In this document: positions 10,212-19,711 of the stretch, one piece after another | How the letters are laid out: the number at the start of each line of letters is the position of its first letter | Numbering within the stretch: position 1 is the first letter of the stretch | NCBI RefSeq assembly: GCF_026651855.1 | Contig: NZ_CP093281.1 | Location: 888,765-952,764, forward strand | Reading direction: 5' to 3' | DNA length: 64,000 bases | From: Pseudomonas silvicola | GTDB lineage: Bacteria; Pseudomonadota; Gammaproteobacteria; Pseudomonadales; Pseudomonadaceae | The notes under the pieces: generated by a model | The model's database searches: none | What the model was told of the DNA's origin: nothing | Seen by the model: the letters and a program-made list of their open reading frames with translations, nothing else | Translations under genes and position numbers: made by a program

Positions 10212-11417
10212 ATGTTAACCGCCATGCTGGCCGCCTTTATTGGCGGCATCATTCTGAACTTAATGCCCTGCGTCTTTGGTCATCTCCTGAAAGCGCTCGG
10301 CCTGTTCGCCACACTGACAATGCCGCCAACGCGTCGTGAAGGTTTAGCTTTTTACTGGGCCGACGTGATCGTTACCATGATGGCGCTAGCGGAAGTATTT
10401 GCTGCCGCGCGTGCAGGCGGTGCCGCCGTGGGCTGGGGATTCCAATTACAGTCCCCCCTGGTGATTGCCTGCTGTCACTGGTAATCCTTGCCGCTGCGCT
10501 CAATCTGCTTGGCGTATTTGAAGTGGGCTTATCTGTTCAGCGCGTCGGAGCGGTGGAAATCAATCGCGGCGCCTTCTTAAGTTCTGCACTCACTGGCGTA
10601 TTGGCAATTTTGGTTGCCACCCCTTGTGCGGCTCGTTTATGGCTAGTGCGATTGGCTATGCTGGTGCAACCCCCTGCTGGCGCTGGTGATCTTCTTCGCA
10701 CTGGCACTTCGGTTTCGCAGCGCCTTTCACACTGATTTCTCTTTTCCTCAGCTGGCGGGATTCTTGCCTCGTCCAGGGCGCATGGATGGATGTACTGAAG
10801 CGCGGTTTAGCCTTCCCAATGTTTGGCGCTTATGCCTGGCTGGTGTGGAGTGCTGCGCAACAGGCAGGCAGCGCGGCATTGGCTACACTGTTAGCAGCCT
10901 CAGTGGTGGTAGCATTCGCGGGCTGGCTATATGGGATGGCGCAACATCGCCGCTTGCCGGTAAAGGCCATAAAGTGCTGTTCGCCGTGACCGCCGTATTG
11001 GTTATCGCCGTGCTGGCCCCACTGCCAGCATTCAACCGGGCGCAGCGCTGGCAGGTGACCAGCCAGCCAGCTCACTAAAGAGAAATGACACCGCAGCCGT
11101 CGCCTTCAACGTGGACACGGTAGTTTATCTTTGTCGATTTCACCGCCTCATGGTGTATTACCTGTCAGGTGAATGAAAACCTCCCTTTCGACGTGCAGGC
11201 AGTGAAAGACGCGTTGGCAAAAACCGGTACGGTGTATATGGTGGCGGATTCCACCAAGTTTAACCCCGATGTCGATGACGCCATGAGCGAGTTTGGTCAG
11301 GGCGGACTGCCGATGTATCTGGTTTAACCCCGCCGATGGCGGGCCGCCAAAAAGTACCGCAAGTGCTGACACCGAGACATGGTGAATGCGCTGCAAGCGG
11401 CCAGCACCAAGGCGTAA
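10212..11417 (+). CDS. DsbD/ScsB-like thiol:disulfide electron transporter with C-terminal thioredoxin domain
   Basis: This inner-membrane protein should pass electrons from cytoplasmic thioredoxin to periplasmic partners. The membrane domain starts with ILNLMPCVF (first redox Cys in helix 1), then GGAAVGWGFQLQSPLVIA, LSSALTGVLAILVATPC (second redox Cys) and LKRGLAFPMFGAYAWLVW. Past 11080, in other frames, a thioredoxin domain follows with VDFTASWCITCQVNENLPFD (CxxC) and MSEFGQGGLPMYLV, ending at 11415-11417. The roughly 400 residues lack the N-terminal DsbD alpha domain, as in short DsbD/DipZ types. The frame breaks at least near 10480, 10640, 10960 and 11080. It forms an operon with the peroxiredoxin. 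Confidence 0.82.
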
Positions 11418-11434
11418 TTGTTTCAAGGCGGATT

Positions 11435-11979
11435 ATGCAAGCAAGTGATAGCGCGCGCGAAAGTTGGCCCGCGCTAATGGAACAGGCGCAGGCGGGCGAT
11501 CAACTCGCCTACACCCGACTGCTCAAAGCGCTAGTGCCGGTGATACGCGGGCAAATACGCCAACAACTCACCGACCGCATTAGGAAGATGTGATTCAGGA
11601 TGCTGTGAACAGTGCATCGGGTGCGTCCACCTATGATCCTGCCTCACCCGTTCTTACCTGGCTGATGGCCATCATCTCCGCTCGCGCAGTCGATGCCCTG
11701 CGGCGGCGCGGACGACATCAGCAATGGGAAGTTCATGAAGAAACGTTAACTGAAGCCGCAATTGCGCCAGAAACACCACCGCTGGATACACAAGAGGAGC
11801 TGGCCAGTTATTTGCGCCAGCTTCCCTCGCGTCAACGTGAGATTGTTGAACACGTCCATCTACGCGAAATGAGCCTGAGTGAAGCGGCAGAACATAACAA
11901 TTTAAGTGTGGCAGCGGTGAAATCGCTGTTGCATCGCGCGCTGAGTAATCTGCGTCGCTTTGGGATAAGCACACCATGA
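11435..11979 (+). CDS. ECF-type RNA polymerase sigma factor
   Basis: The start ATG at 11435 opens MQASDSARESWPALMEQAQA and GDQLAYTRLLKALVPVIRG, the sigma region 2 helices. After one break near 11580 come EDVIQDA-like region 2.3-2.4 sequence and LTWLMAIISARAVDALRRRG. Region 4 is intact: YLRQLPSRQREIVEHVHLRE, then MSLSEAAEHNNLSVAAVKSL and LHRALSNLRRF. About 180 residues is usual. The stop overlaps the ATG of the next gene by 4 bases (ATGA), pairing it with an anti-sigma factor. It probably controls its own operon, including the redox genes upstream. Confidence 0.92.
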
Positions 11980-12604
11980 ATAACCATGACCTGTTAATCG
12001 AAAAACTCAGCCGCAACATGCAGCCCGTTCAACCGATGCGGCCGACTTATTGGCGTGTCTTGATGTGGCTGCTGCTGGCACTACCCTGCGGCATCGCCGC
12101 CAGTTTTCTGGTGCAGCGCACCCTCACCGACTGGTCACAACCCGGTGCGATGCGCGCGCTCATCCAGTTGGCGCTGGCGTTTGTGCTCGGCTTGTTCGCG
12201 ATTCGTAATGCGTTCAACATGAGCATCCCTGGTCGCCGCAGTGTCAGTTGGAAAGTGCTGTTGCCGCTGGGTTTATTGTGGCTGGGCCTGAGCCTGAGCA
12301 GTATCCCGCACGCCGAAGTTGAGGCACATGATAATGACAGCACGCGCTGTTTTACCTTCCTGTTAGTGGTGAGCACACCGATGATGGTGCTGATGATTGC
12401 CAGTTTACGCAAGACACGTGCACTCCATCCGGTTCGCAGCCTGGCGATGGCCGGGACTGGCATATCCGCATGGCCGTCACCATGCTGGCGTTTTGCCATC
12501 CGGTGCATCTGCATCCCATGATTTCGTGGATGCATCTGGCCGCCATTGCGGTGATTATTGTTCTGACAGTGCTGCTTGGTCGCCGCTGGGTGAAGTTGAG
12601 GTGA
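11976..12604 (+). CDS. NrsF/DUF1109-family transmembrane anti-sigma factor
   Basis: This membrane protein should hold the ECF sigma factor inactive until an envelope signal arrives. The N-terminus MNNHDLLIEKLSRNMQPVQP followed by MRPTYWRVLMWLLLALPCGI is typical of DUF1109: a short cytoplasmic sigma-binding segment, then six membrane helices. Helices are visible near residues 25-45, 60-75, 90-110 and 125-145; after a break at about 12460 the last two run to the stop at 12602-12604 (ends LGRRWVKLR). In Caulobacter the SigF-NrsF pair responds to heavy metals and redox stress, consistent with the genes here. Confidence 0.85.
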
Positions 12605-12762
12605 TAAAAGGATGTCATTCTCCCTATTAAAATAGAAAACAGGAGTCTGGCTCTCATTAAATCTACCTCATCACTATCCTTTCATGTGTTAAGTTAATTA
12701 ATGGAGAGAGGCAATCAAGTGAAGGAATACGCATGCCAGTGCTTAACAAGGGGGATTCAAAT

Positions 12763-13372
12763 ATGGCCATAATGCCAATGTCATACAGCCCCAATACATT
12801 ACAACGACGTTTTGAGATTATTGATGAGTTTGAAATGGGTAGTTCTACTTACTGGATTATCTATGATCGCAAAACACCTTTTTCAGCAGTCGTCGATGCT
12901 GGTCCAGCATTAATTGAGAACGATTTACGCCATCGCGTCATTAAGCACGTTGGAACTAATTCGCGTTGAAAATTTTGATGGGCTTAAAGGTAAAGTCATT
13001 CTGGGATGCTGCCGCGCTGCAGGTTGAAGTTGTTGTACAAGAGATCATGCATATTTTGGTCTGGCAACCCGCATGTATGAAACCTTGGTGGTGCATCAAA
13101 ATATCACGCTGATGAGTGATCATCACCACTATGAAGGCGGAAAAGCACTTTGGAAACACATTGCGCAAAAGTCTCGTCTGTTGCAGGTTTTTGTTTTAGA
13201 TACAAACGAAGGTAAATTTTATCCCTACGACGGCACCAAAATACGTTATGACGGCATTTGCATCCCCGAAAGTAAAATATGGAGTGTTCATCCTGATGAA
13301 TCCTTGCAGGGGATTATTTTAATTGCTGAGGCTAAAGAAAAAGTCTCAGCATTATCCGTCCCTGTTATATAA
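12763..13372 (+). CDS. Protein of unknown function
   Basis: I do not recognise this gene. The N-terminal piece reads MSYSPNTLQRRFEIIDEFEM and YWIIYDRKTPFSAVVDAGPA; after breaks near 12955-13070 it continues RMYETLVVHQNITLMSDHHH, FVLDTNEGKFYPYDGTKIRY and SKIWSVHPDESLQGIILIAE to the stop at 13370-13372, about 200 residues. There is no signal peptide or membrane helix. ATG 12763 has a GGGGG site upstream; an alternative ATG at 12733 is in the same frame. It is more AT-rich than its neighbours and stands alone, which hints at recent acquisition. Confidence 0.65.
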
Positions 13373-13453
13373 ACAGGTAAAAATAAAGGTGAGTAAAACG
13401 GCAGCGCATGAAATGTAAAATATCGCGCTGCCCGTCTTTCTGAGTTCCTGTAA

Positions 13454-13856
13454 TTAAAACCCAATCCAGGCTTCTTCAGCCACCTTCTTTTCTTCATTAC
13501 GAGCAATGAAGTAGCCGGTTCTGTTCCATCACCGGGTTGTACCCATCGCCCAGCCGCCAGGTATTACAAAGGGCTGCTGCAGCGAATCAGCTAAAGGTGT
13601 GATGTTGTGCATTCCACACCGTGGCGAAGTTGGTAGCACTCTTACGGTTCACAAGACCATTGCGCTCGAGACGTTTGAGCGCATCCGCCAGTGCCTTATG
13701 CGTAATCCCCTCCAGTCTGCGGCGAATCTCATTGAACCTTGAGGGCTGTGTGCAAAGCACGGTGAGAATTAATATCGACCATTTATTGGTGATGTTTTCC
13801 AAAACAGGTCGGGTTTTACCGATATCAATCAATGGCTTGTCAGTTTTCTCATTCAT
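13454..13856 (-). CDS. HxlR-family transcriptional regulator
   Basis: This winged-helix regulator often senses reactive electrophiles or quinones. The N-terminal half is in frame from 13856: RPVLENITNKWSILILTVLC, then RFNEIRRRLEGITHKALADA and LKRLERNGLVNRK, the hallmark HxlR wing-helix (the family's conserved Cys is replaced or lies elsewhere). After a break near 13610 come ITPLADSLQQPF and the C-terminal AEEAWIGF, stop at 13454-13456. About 130 residues. It is divergent from an SDR gene, the standard regulator-target arrangement. Confidence 0.85.
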
Positions 13857-13877
13857 GGCGATATACCCGTATATATC

Positions 13878-13925
13878 TGATATAAACTAAGTGCGTAATT
13901 GATATCAAGTATAGTTTTTATATCA
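13878..13925. promoter_or_regulatory. Candidate HxlR operator in the divergent region
   Basis: TGATATAAACTA at 13878-13889 is mirrored by TAGTTTTTATATCA at 13912-13925 (same arms except for two extra Ts), with a further TGATATC half-site between. The symmetry spans the 99-bp gap between the HxlR and SDR genes and overlaps likely promoters for both. Confidence 0.55.
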
Positions 13926-13955
13926 TCTGGGTTCCACTCTTTAAGGAGCATGCAG

Positions 13956-14683
13956 ATGAGCAGATTAGAAAACAAAGTTGCCGTGGTACTGGGCGGCGCA
14001 AAAGGTATCGGTTTGGCGATCAGCCAGCGTTTCGCCAGCGAAGGAGCAACCACCGGTTTACCTCCCGTCGTGAAGAAGAATTAGCTACTGCCCGCCGCAA
14101 GATATCCGGCATCGCGAAGCCATTACGCGCCGATGTTAGTCAGAACGAAGAGCTGGCCGGTATTATGGACACCATCAAAAGCACGTCAGGCCATTTGGAT
14201 GTGTTGGTGATCAATGCGGGTATGTCGGAATACGCCCGGTTAGACGAGATCAGTGAGTCTCACTACGAGCAGATTTTCGGACTTAACGTGCGCTCGCCGC
14301 TCTTTGCCTTACAAGCTGCGTTGCCCCTGCTGAAACCAGGCGCGAGCGTGGTTCTGATTGGCTCGATTGCGGATGTGATTGGCACGGAAGGCTATGGTGT
14401 TTACTCTGCCAGCAAAGCCGCTCTGCGCTCCTTTGCCCGCACCGACCCGTGAATCGCCGCACGCGGTATCCGCGTCAATGTGGTCGCACCCGGCCCTGTT
14501 GATACTGAAATGATGGCAGCAGCTTCAGAACAGGTTAGAAATGGACTCACCAGCGCCATACCGCTCGGCAGAATGGCACAACCGGAAGAGGTGGCAAATG
14601 CCGCGTTATTCCTCGCCAGTGATGAGAGTAGTTATATCGCGGGCGCTGAGATCTGCGTTGATGGTGGATTGACCCAGGTTTAG
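13956..14683 (+). CDS. SDR-family NAD(P)-dependent oxidoreductase
   Basis: This classical short-chain dehydrogenase starts at ATG 13956 (MSRLENKVAVVLGGAKGIGL), 7 bases after AAGGAG. It shows the GGAKGIG cofactor loop, LDVLVINAGMSEYA (the NAG motif), SVVLIGSIAD (catalytic Ser), GVYSASKAALRSFAR (YxxxK) and the C-terminal FLASDESSYIAGAEICVDGG. One break near 14060 and another near 14450 interrupt it. About 243 residues is normal. It is probably induced through the divergent HxlR regulator; the substrate is unknown, though HxlR-linked SDRs often reduce reactive carbonyls. Confidence 0.9.
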
Positions 14684-14814
14684 AGGCGGCATTTAAACAG
14701 CCACTTCCAGGATGGCTGTCACTTCATTTCAGGGCAGACACGGCTTCGAAATCAGTATGCTTTTCTCACCACACCTTAGGCGCTCTAAGATCACTCACCC
14801 ATCACAACATCGAA

Positions 14815-15148
14815 TCACTGATATTGACGGAGTGACTCACGCATCACCACTTATTGGAATATTTTTAGCGGGATGCTTTTTCAAATCGCCACTTGTTCAC
14901 CGCTCTTATAAATCCGCGTCATCAAACAGATGGTCGGGTGGATTGCACATGCGCATTTCACTGACCTTCCCTTGCGCATCGACATCATAAAAAAATTGCA
15001 CCTTTCCTTCGATATGATTCTTTGCAGCATAAAAAGGATATTCAGGCTTATCCATCCGCAGGGCTTTAGGATGTGCTTTATTGGCGGATGAAGTAGTGCA
15101 ACCTGCTAATGCCAGAGTGAGAATGGGATGGGTATGACTCTTAAACAT
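14815..15148 (-). CDS. TonB C-terminal-domain lipoprotein
   Basis: The start ATG at 15146-15148 follows AGGAGG at good spacing and gives MFKSHTHPILTLALAG then C, a lipoprotein signal with lipobox. The mature part reads LRMDKPEYPFYAAKNHIEGK and VQFFYDVDAQGKVSEMR, the first strands of the TonB C-terminal fold, then PDHLFDD and, in shifted frames, a KWRFEK-like helix and PAKNIPIS, ending ESLRQYQ at 14815-14817. At about 110 residues it is a stand-alone TonB-like domain with no membrane helix or proline linker. Its role is unknown; it cannot energise receptors the way TonB does. Confidence 0.75.
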
Positions 15149-15285
15149 AACAACCTCCTGTTGTTGAGACCATTTCATGCTGTCATCGCGATGATATCAA
15201 CAAGATAGCGCCAGTTTAACGTAAAGAATCCTTCATTAGGCTTCTGCTACCATGTTCATCCATCAAGATTAAGGAATAATCGTCG

Positions 15286-15659
15286 ATGAAAAACATCGTA
15301 TTTATCTACATGCCCAGTCCAACATTGTTCAGAACACCGGGATTCGGAGTGAGTGGCGGATTGTTTGCCTATTTTCGCGAAGATAAATATATCGCCGCAG
15401 TACAGAAGGCGATCGATAAACGCCAATTGAACTGGCGCTTCACTCGCGACACCACAGAATCGAATATTGCAAACGCTTATGGACGAACGTGTTGAATTAC
15501 TGGTCTGTGCACCCGGCCCAAATTTATGTTTTATCGCAAGAATTATGATAAGCAACGCATGGTGTTTCTCTACCACCATGGAAATACCTGAGTAACGATG
15601 TCCGGCCTGTAATGCGTAAAATACGGGAACGAGAAGACAGGGAAGGTTTGTTGCGCTAA
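15286..15659 (+). CDS. Conserved hypothetical protein
   Basis: An ORF from ATG 15286 encodes MKNIVFIYMPSPTLFRTPGF, then GGLFAYFREDKYIAAVQKAI and LNWRFTRDTTESNIANA; after a break near 15475 it continues in other frames as MDERVELLVCAPG, then FMFYRKNYDKQRMVFL and RPVMRKIRERE, giving about 124 residues. The alternation of a short beta strand (KNIVFIYM), helix, and VELLVCAPG strand recalls a small alpha/beta fold such as PTS IIB, but there is no clear phospho-Cys and I make no functional claim. It is cytoplasmic, with no signal peptide. Confidence 0.6.
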
Positions 15660-15721
15660 AGGGCCCGAATACCTCATGTCGGATATTACAGCCCCAAAAT
15701 AGTATGAGTTGTTGTTCATGA

Positions 15722-15743
15722 AGGTGCGCATTGATGCGCACCT
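15722..15743. terminator. Hairpin between convergent genes
   Basis: A perfect 9-bp stem AGGTGCGCA/TGCGCACCT with a TTGA loop lies between two convergent stops (15659 and 15769). Neither side has a proper U-run, so it is a stable intergenic hairpin that may act as a weak bidirectional terminator or transcript-end stabiliser. Confidence 0.5.
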
Positions 15744-15768
15744 GGAACACCGATTACGATGAATAAAA

Positions 15769-16841
15769 TTACTGCGGAATCACCTTCTCCGCCTTCAGCC
15801 GATCAAACAGCGCAGTAAACGAATCCAGCGTTGAACGATATCCGGTGAATCCCGCTTTGCGGCTTCTTTGCTCATATCGGTGAACGCTTCCATTGACGCC
15901 CCAGATCCGCATCGGTATGCCACCACGAAGCCACCTTATTGATATCCGCCTCACGCAGCTGTTCGCGCGCGGCAATTTCACGCCATGCGTCTGCGGCTTC
16001 CTGCATGCGCCCTTCTAATGGCATCTTCTGCGCAGGAAACGCGGCGGCCTCAACGCCAAAGTACGCGGCCAGACGTGGCCACAACCAGTTCCAGCGGAAC
16101 ACATCGCCGTTGACCGCGTTGAAGTCCTGATTGGCTGCTTCGTCCGCCGTCGCTGCCCATAATAACTGCTCCGCCAGCAAACCGGCGTCCGTCACATCCG
16201 CAATACCGTTCCAACTGCTCCGGCGAGCCGGGGAAGATAAATGGCCAGCCCTGCTCACGACACAGCGTGGCATACACTGCCAGCGTTTGGCCCATATTCA
16301 TGGCATTGCCCAGCGCAAAACCGATGATGGTGTGCGGGCGATGCACGCTCCAGCGATAGCCATATTGCTCGGCACCAGCAAACACTTCATCTTCCTGCGC
16401 ATAATAAAAGTTATCGACCGGCTGGCGTCCCTGCTCTTCACGGAATGGGCGTCACCGGGACTGCGCCTTTGCCATACGCCTCAAACGGACCCAGATAGTG
16501 TTTCAGCCCGGTCACCAGCGCCACGTGCGCACCGTTCAGGCGCTCACCCAGCGCTTCAATCACATTGCGCACCATGCCGCCGTTCACGCGAATGTTCTCT
16601 TTTTCGTTTTCCTGACGCGCCCAAACGCTTTCAAAGAACACCGCATCAGGCTTCTCTTGTGACAGTGCGGTGCTGACCGCTTCAGCATCAGCAGATCTGC
16701 GGTCAAACTACGGCAACCTTTCGGGAATTGCGCCGCGTCCACGGATAGTCCAGTGACCTGCCATCCTTCACTTTGCAGTTTTTCCGCCAGCGCACGTCCA
16801 ATCACACCACTGATGCCAACAATTAACGCCTGCTTTTGCAT
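15769..16841 (-). CDS. PRISE-type SDR (progesterone 5-beta-reductase/iridoid synthase-like) oxidoreductase
   Basis: This is an extended-SDR enzyme that reduces activated C=C bonds of enones. The N-terminus MQKQALIVGISGVIGRALAE has the atypical GxxGxxG loop of this family. It continues with FFESVWARQENEKENIRVNG, HVALVTGLKHYLGPFEAYGK (the GxKxYxGP motif that replaces the usual SDR YxxxK), YRWSVHRPHTIIGFALGNAM and the C-terminal helices RSTLDSFTALFDRLKAEK. About 357 residues matches bacterial PRISE enzymes. Frame breaks lie near 16660, 16440, 16215 and 15900. A divergent LysR gene begins 100 bases upstream and probably regulates it. Confidence 0.85.
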
Positions 16842-16880
16842 TTCAATTCTCCTCGGTTTCAGTAATGATTAGCCTAATAG

Positions 16881-16893
16881 AGAATTGAATTCT
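16881..16893. promoter_or_regulatory. Palindrome in the PRISE/LysR divergent region
   Basis: AGAATT-G-AATTCT is a perfect inverted repeat midway between the two divergent starts (16841 and 16942), flanked by ATAG and TATC that extend the symmetry partly. It is a candidate LysR recognition half of the regulatory region. Confidence 0.45.
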
Positions 16894-16941
16894 TATCTCT
16901 GGCTTTAATTCACATCATTCACAACCTGGATTCATGAATAG

Positions 16942-17825
16942 ATGCACGATCAGCGCCTGAAAGACATTGTGTTCCCTTTGTAGCCAGTGTTGAGAGTGGC
17001 AGTTTCGCAGCCGCGGCGGAACGTTTGCACCTGACCGGTTCAGCCGTCAGTAAAAGCGTGACGCGACTTGAAACCCGTCTCGGTTCACGTTCTGCTGGAA
17101 CGCACCACGCGCAGCTTAAACTCACTCGATGCCGGTAACGCCTACTATCAAACCCGCTCATATCATGGAGGAGCTGGCCGAAGCCGAAGTGCTGGCGGCG
17201 CAGCGCACCATTCCTTCGGGCCGACTGCGCGTGGCGGTGCCGAATACCTATGGTCGCCTTGGCGTCATGCCGCTACTGATTCCGTTTTGTCAGCAACATC
17301 CCGAGCTGGAACTTAATCTCACCTTCTCGGATCGTTTTATCGATCTGTTTGATGAAGGGATCGATGTCGCGGTGCGCATTGGCGGATCACCGGATGTGCC
17401 GGCTTCGCTCGGCTGCCGTCAGATGGGCCGCGAACGCATGGTGTTTTGCGCGGCGCCAGAATATTTAGCCCGCGCAGGTCGTCCTCGCAACGAAAGCGAG
17501 CTGTTGCAGCATCAGGCGATTATGTATGAACGAGTGGATGGCAGCAGTAAGCCCTGGCTGTTTACCACCGCTGATGGGCATCCGCACTGGCGCAATGTGC
17601 CACACCGGGATGGCGCCATGACGTTGATGCCCAAGTTCAGGCGCTGTGTGGCGGATTGGGCGTAGCGCAGATGCCATCCTGGTTGGTGCGCGAACTGGCG
17701 CGCGGTGAACTGGAGATCATCTTGCCGGAGCAACAGCCCGATGGATTGGCTTGACGCTGATATGGCCGCGCCGCAAGCAGTTGTTGCCGAAAGTCGATGC
17801 ACTATTGACGCGCTGGCAGAATTAG
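16942..17825 (+). CDS. LysR-family transcriptional regulator
   Basis: The N-terminal helix-turn-helix is spread over three frames: MHDQRLKDIVFP, then VASVESGSFAAAAERLHLTG and SAVSKSVTRLETRLGS. The effector domain is intact from 17129 to about 17630: SGRLRVAVPNTYGRLGVMPL, HPELELNLTFSDRFIDLFDE, GIDVAVRIGGSPD and MVFCAAPEYLARAGRP, typical of the PecT/DmlR-like subgroup. The C-terminus, after a break at 17630, ends KVDALLTRWQN at 17825. About 295 residues. It is divergent from the PRISE oxidoreductase gene, its likely target. Confidence 0.87.
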
Positions 17826-17973
17826 ATTCGCTGGAGGTGGGCGGCCTGAAGGTCGCTCACACCACGAAGCGTCTACTAAATCATAACAACATGCACGTTT
17901 GCAGCAGCGCGATGATGGTCTGCATTTATAGCGTCGCAACAGTTGTGGAAATAACTTGCCGCGACGCAATTTA

Positions 17974-18637
17974 CTACGCCTTCTTCCACAGCCTTTCAGC
18001 GGGTGATTTAACCGCCGCGACAGCCGATCACCACAAAAATTGCACCGTCACCAACGCCACCAGCACCACTGATGACCGTCAACATCACCTGCATATCAAA
18101 GCGCTGATAGCCGTAGCGATAGGCCAGATCGCCTAATCCGCCGGCGCCTATCGCACCGGCCATGGCGGAAGCATTGATCATCGTCACCAGCGTGTGATGG
18201 TAGCCGCTCACAATGCCGGGACGCGCTTCCGGCAACAGCACATGCCAGACAATATGCCAGCGATGAAATCCCATCGCCTGTGCCGCTTCGGTCAACTTTA
18301 TCCACCTCACGCAAACTCACTTCGGCGATGCGCGCAAAAAAGGGCGTCGCCGCTAAGGTCAAGGGGCACCACTGCCGCCCACACGCCATAGCGGTGGCAC
18401 CCACAATCCAGCGGGTAAACGATCAGCGCACCATCAGATCAAAACGGGATCGATCGAAACAGATTCACTACCCATCCCAATACACGATTTAACAGCGGTT
18501 GGGAACAGGTCGCCGTCCCGTCACCATCTAGAATCACGGCCATTGGCAGGCCAATCGCCAGCGCCAAAGCATGACACGCCGACCATCAACAGCGTATCCA
18601 GCAGCCCGGTCCATAAACGTTCAAGACTCAGTGACAT
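17974..18637 (-). CDS. MetI-like ABC transporter permease
   Basis: This is the membrane subunit of a methionine-type importer. From ATG 18635-18637 it reads [20 protein letters not shown]; the region to 18310 is fragmented, then AAQAMGFHRWHIVWHVLLPE and ARPGIVSGYHHTLVTMINAS give the EAA loop that docks on the ATPase, followed by GAIGAGGLGDLAYRYGYQRF and DMQVMLTVI, all strongly MetI-like. The last 10-15 residues are frame-shifted, so the stop (I give TAG at 17974) is uncertain. Its start overlaps the end of the ATPase gene by 17 bases. Its place in a sulfur-scavenging operon suggests an organosulfur substrate. Confidence 0.82.
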
Positions 18638-19709
18638 AACCTGCAACCGTTGATCCGCTGGATTCTGCCAGAGTCAACACCTGAGCCGCATCGTGTGATG
18701 GGCATCCAGTAGCAACAGAGTTGCCCGGTGGGCTTACGCTCAACCCACTCAACCGCGCTATAAATCAGCGTTAACGCACCCGGCACGCGTGCACTGATCG
18801 CCGCTAAGTCAGGCTGTGCGCCTTGCCCGCTATAGCGCAATCGCACCAATAAGCGTGAATCGGGCTGCTGGCGCGTCGGCGTCAGCAGCGGCTGAAGTGT
18901 TTCGGGCAGCGCCGAAAACTGCGGATTGAGCAACTGCCGTGGTCTCCTGTTGTGGATCGCTGTAGCCACACCGGGCCGCGCTCATGATCTCACCTCTGAT
19001 CGATCACCGCCACCTGGGTGACAGAGAGATCGTGCACCACATCCATTTCATGGGTGATCAGCACAATAGTGATATGCCGCTGCTGATTGATTTTCTTCAA
19101 CAGCGCCAGAATTGAACGCGTGGTTTCGGGATCGAGTGCCGAGGTTGCTTCGTCACACAGCAACAACTCTGGGTCGTGCACCAGCGCGCGCGCAATGCCG
19201 ACCCGCTGTTTCGTCCGCCAGAAAGTTGTGCACATGCGTTTTGGCGCGTCCTCCAGCCCCACCAGCGCCAGCAGTTCATCCACCTTCTGCCGCCGTTGTT
19301 GCGCGGGCACGCCCGCCACTTTCAACGGCAACTCAATGTTTTCCCTTACCGTTTTCGCCGACAGCAGATTAAAGTGCTGGAAGATCATCCCGGTACGACG
19401 ACGCCACGCCACCAGTTCGCGGTCAGTTAAACTGCTAAGGTCGATACCATCAATCACCACCGTTCCCTGGGTGGGCTTTTCCAGACGATTTAGGCAGCGG
19501 ATCAGCGTGGATTTTCCCGCGCCACTGCGGCCGATAATGCCAAAGATCTCACCGCGCTTAACCTGCAAATCGATCTCTTTCAGCGCCTCCTGCGCCTGTC
19601 CGGCATAGCGTTTGCTCAGCGCATGAATCTGCACGTGCACCTTGCCAGCCGCATCCACGGTAGGCGTCAGCAGCGCATCACGCTCGCCGGGAATCGTCAG
19701 GCTCACCAT
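18621..19709 (-). CDS. MetN-like ABC transporter ATP-binding protein
   Basis: The ATPase of the importer begins at 19709 with [20 protein letters not shown], an N-terminal extension of about 25 residues, then [20 protein letters not shown] (Walker A), [20 protein letters not shown] (Q loop), a signature region disturbed near 19200, [20 protein letters not shown] (Walker B) and [16 protein letters not shown] (H loop). After a break at 18985 a C-terminal NIL-type ligand-sensing domain runs to [10 protein letters not shown], stop at 18621. Methionine importers use this domain for feedback inhibition, so transport here may be shut off by a sulfur product. Confidence 0.9.
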
Positions 19710-19711
19710 CC

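Noticed and set aside
19087-19608. A 173-codon plus-strand ORF opposite the MetN-like ATPase
   Set aside because: It mirrors Walker A to Walker B of the ATPase in reverse; composition (Arg/Ser/Pro/Cys-rich) is that of a shadow frame.
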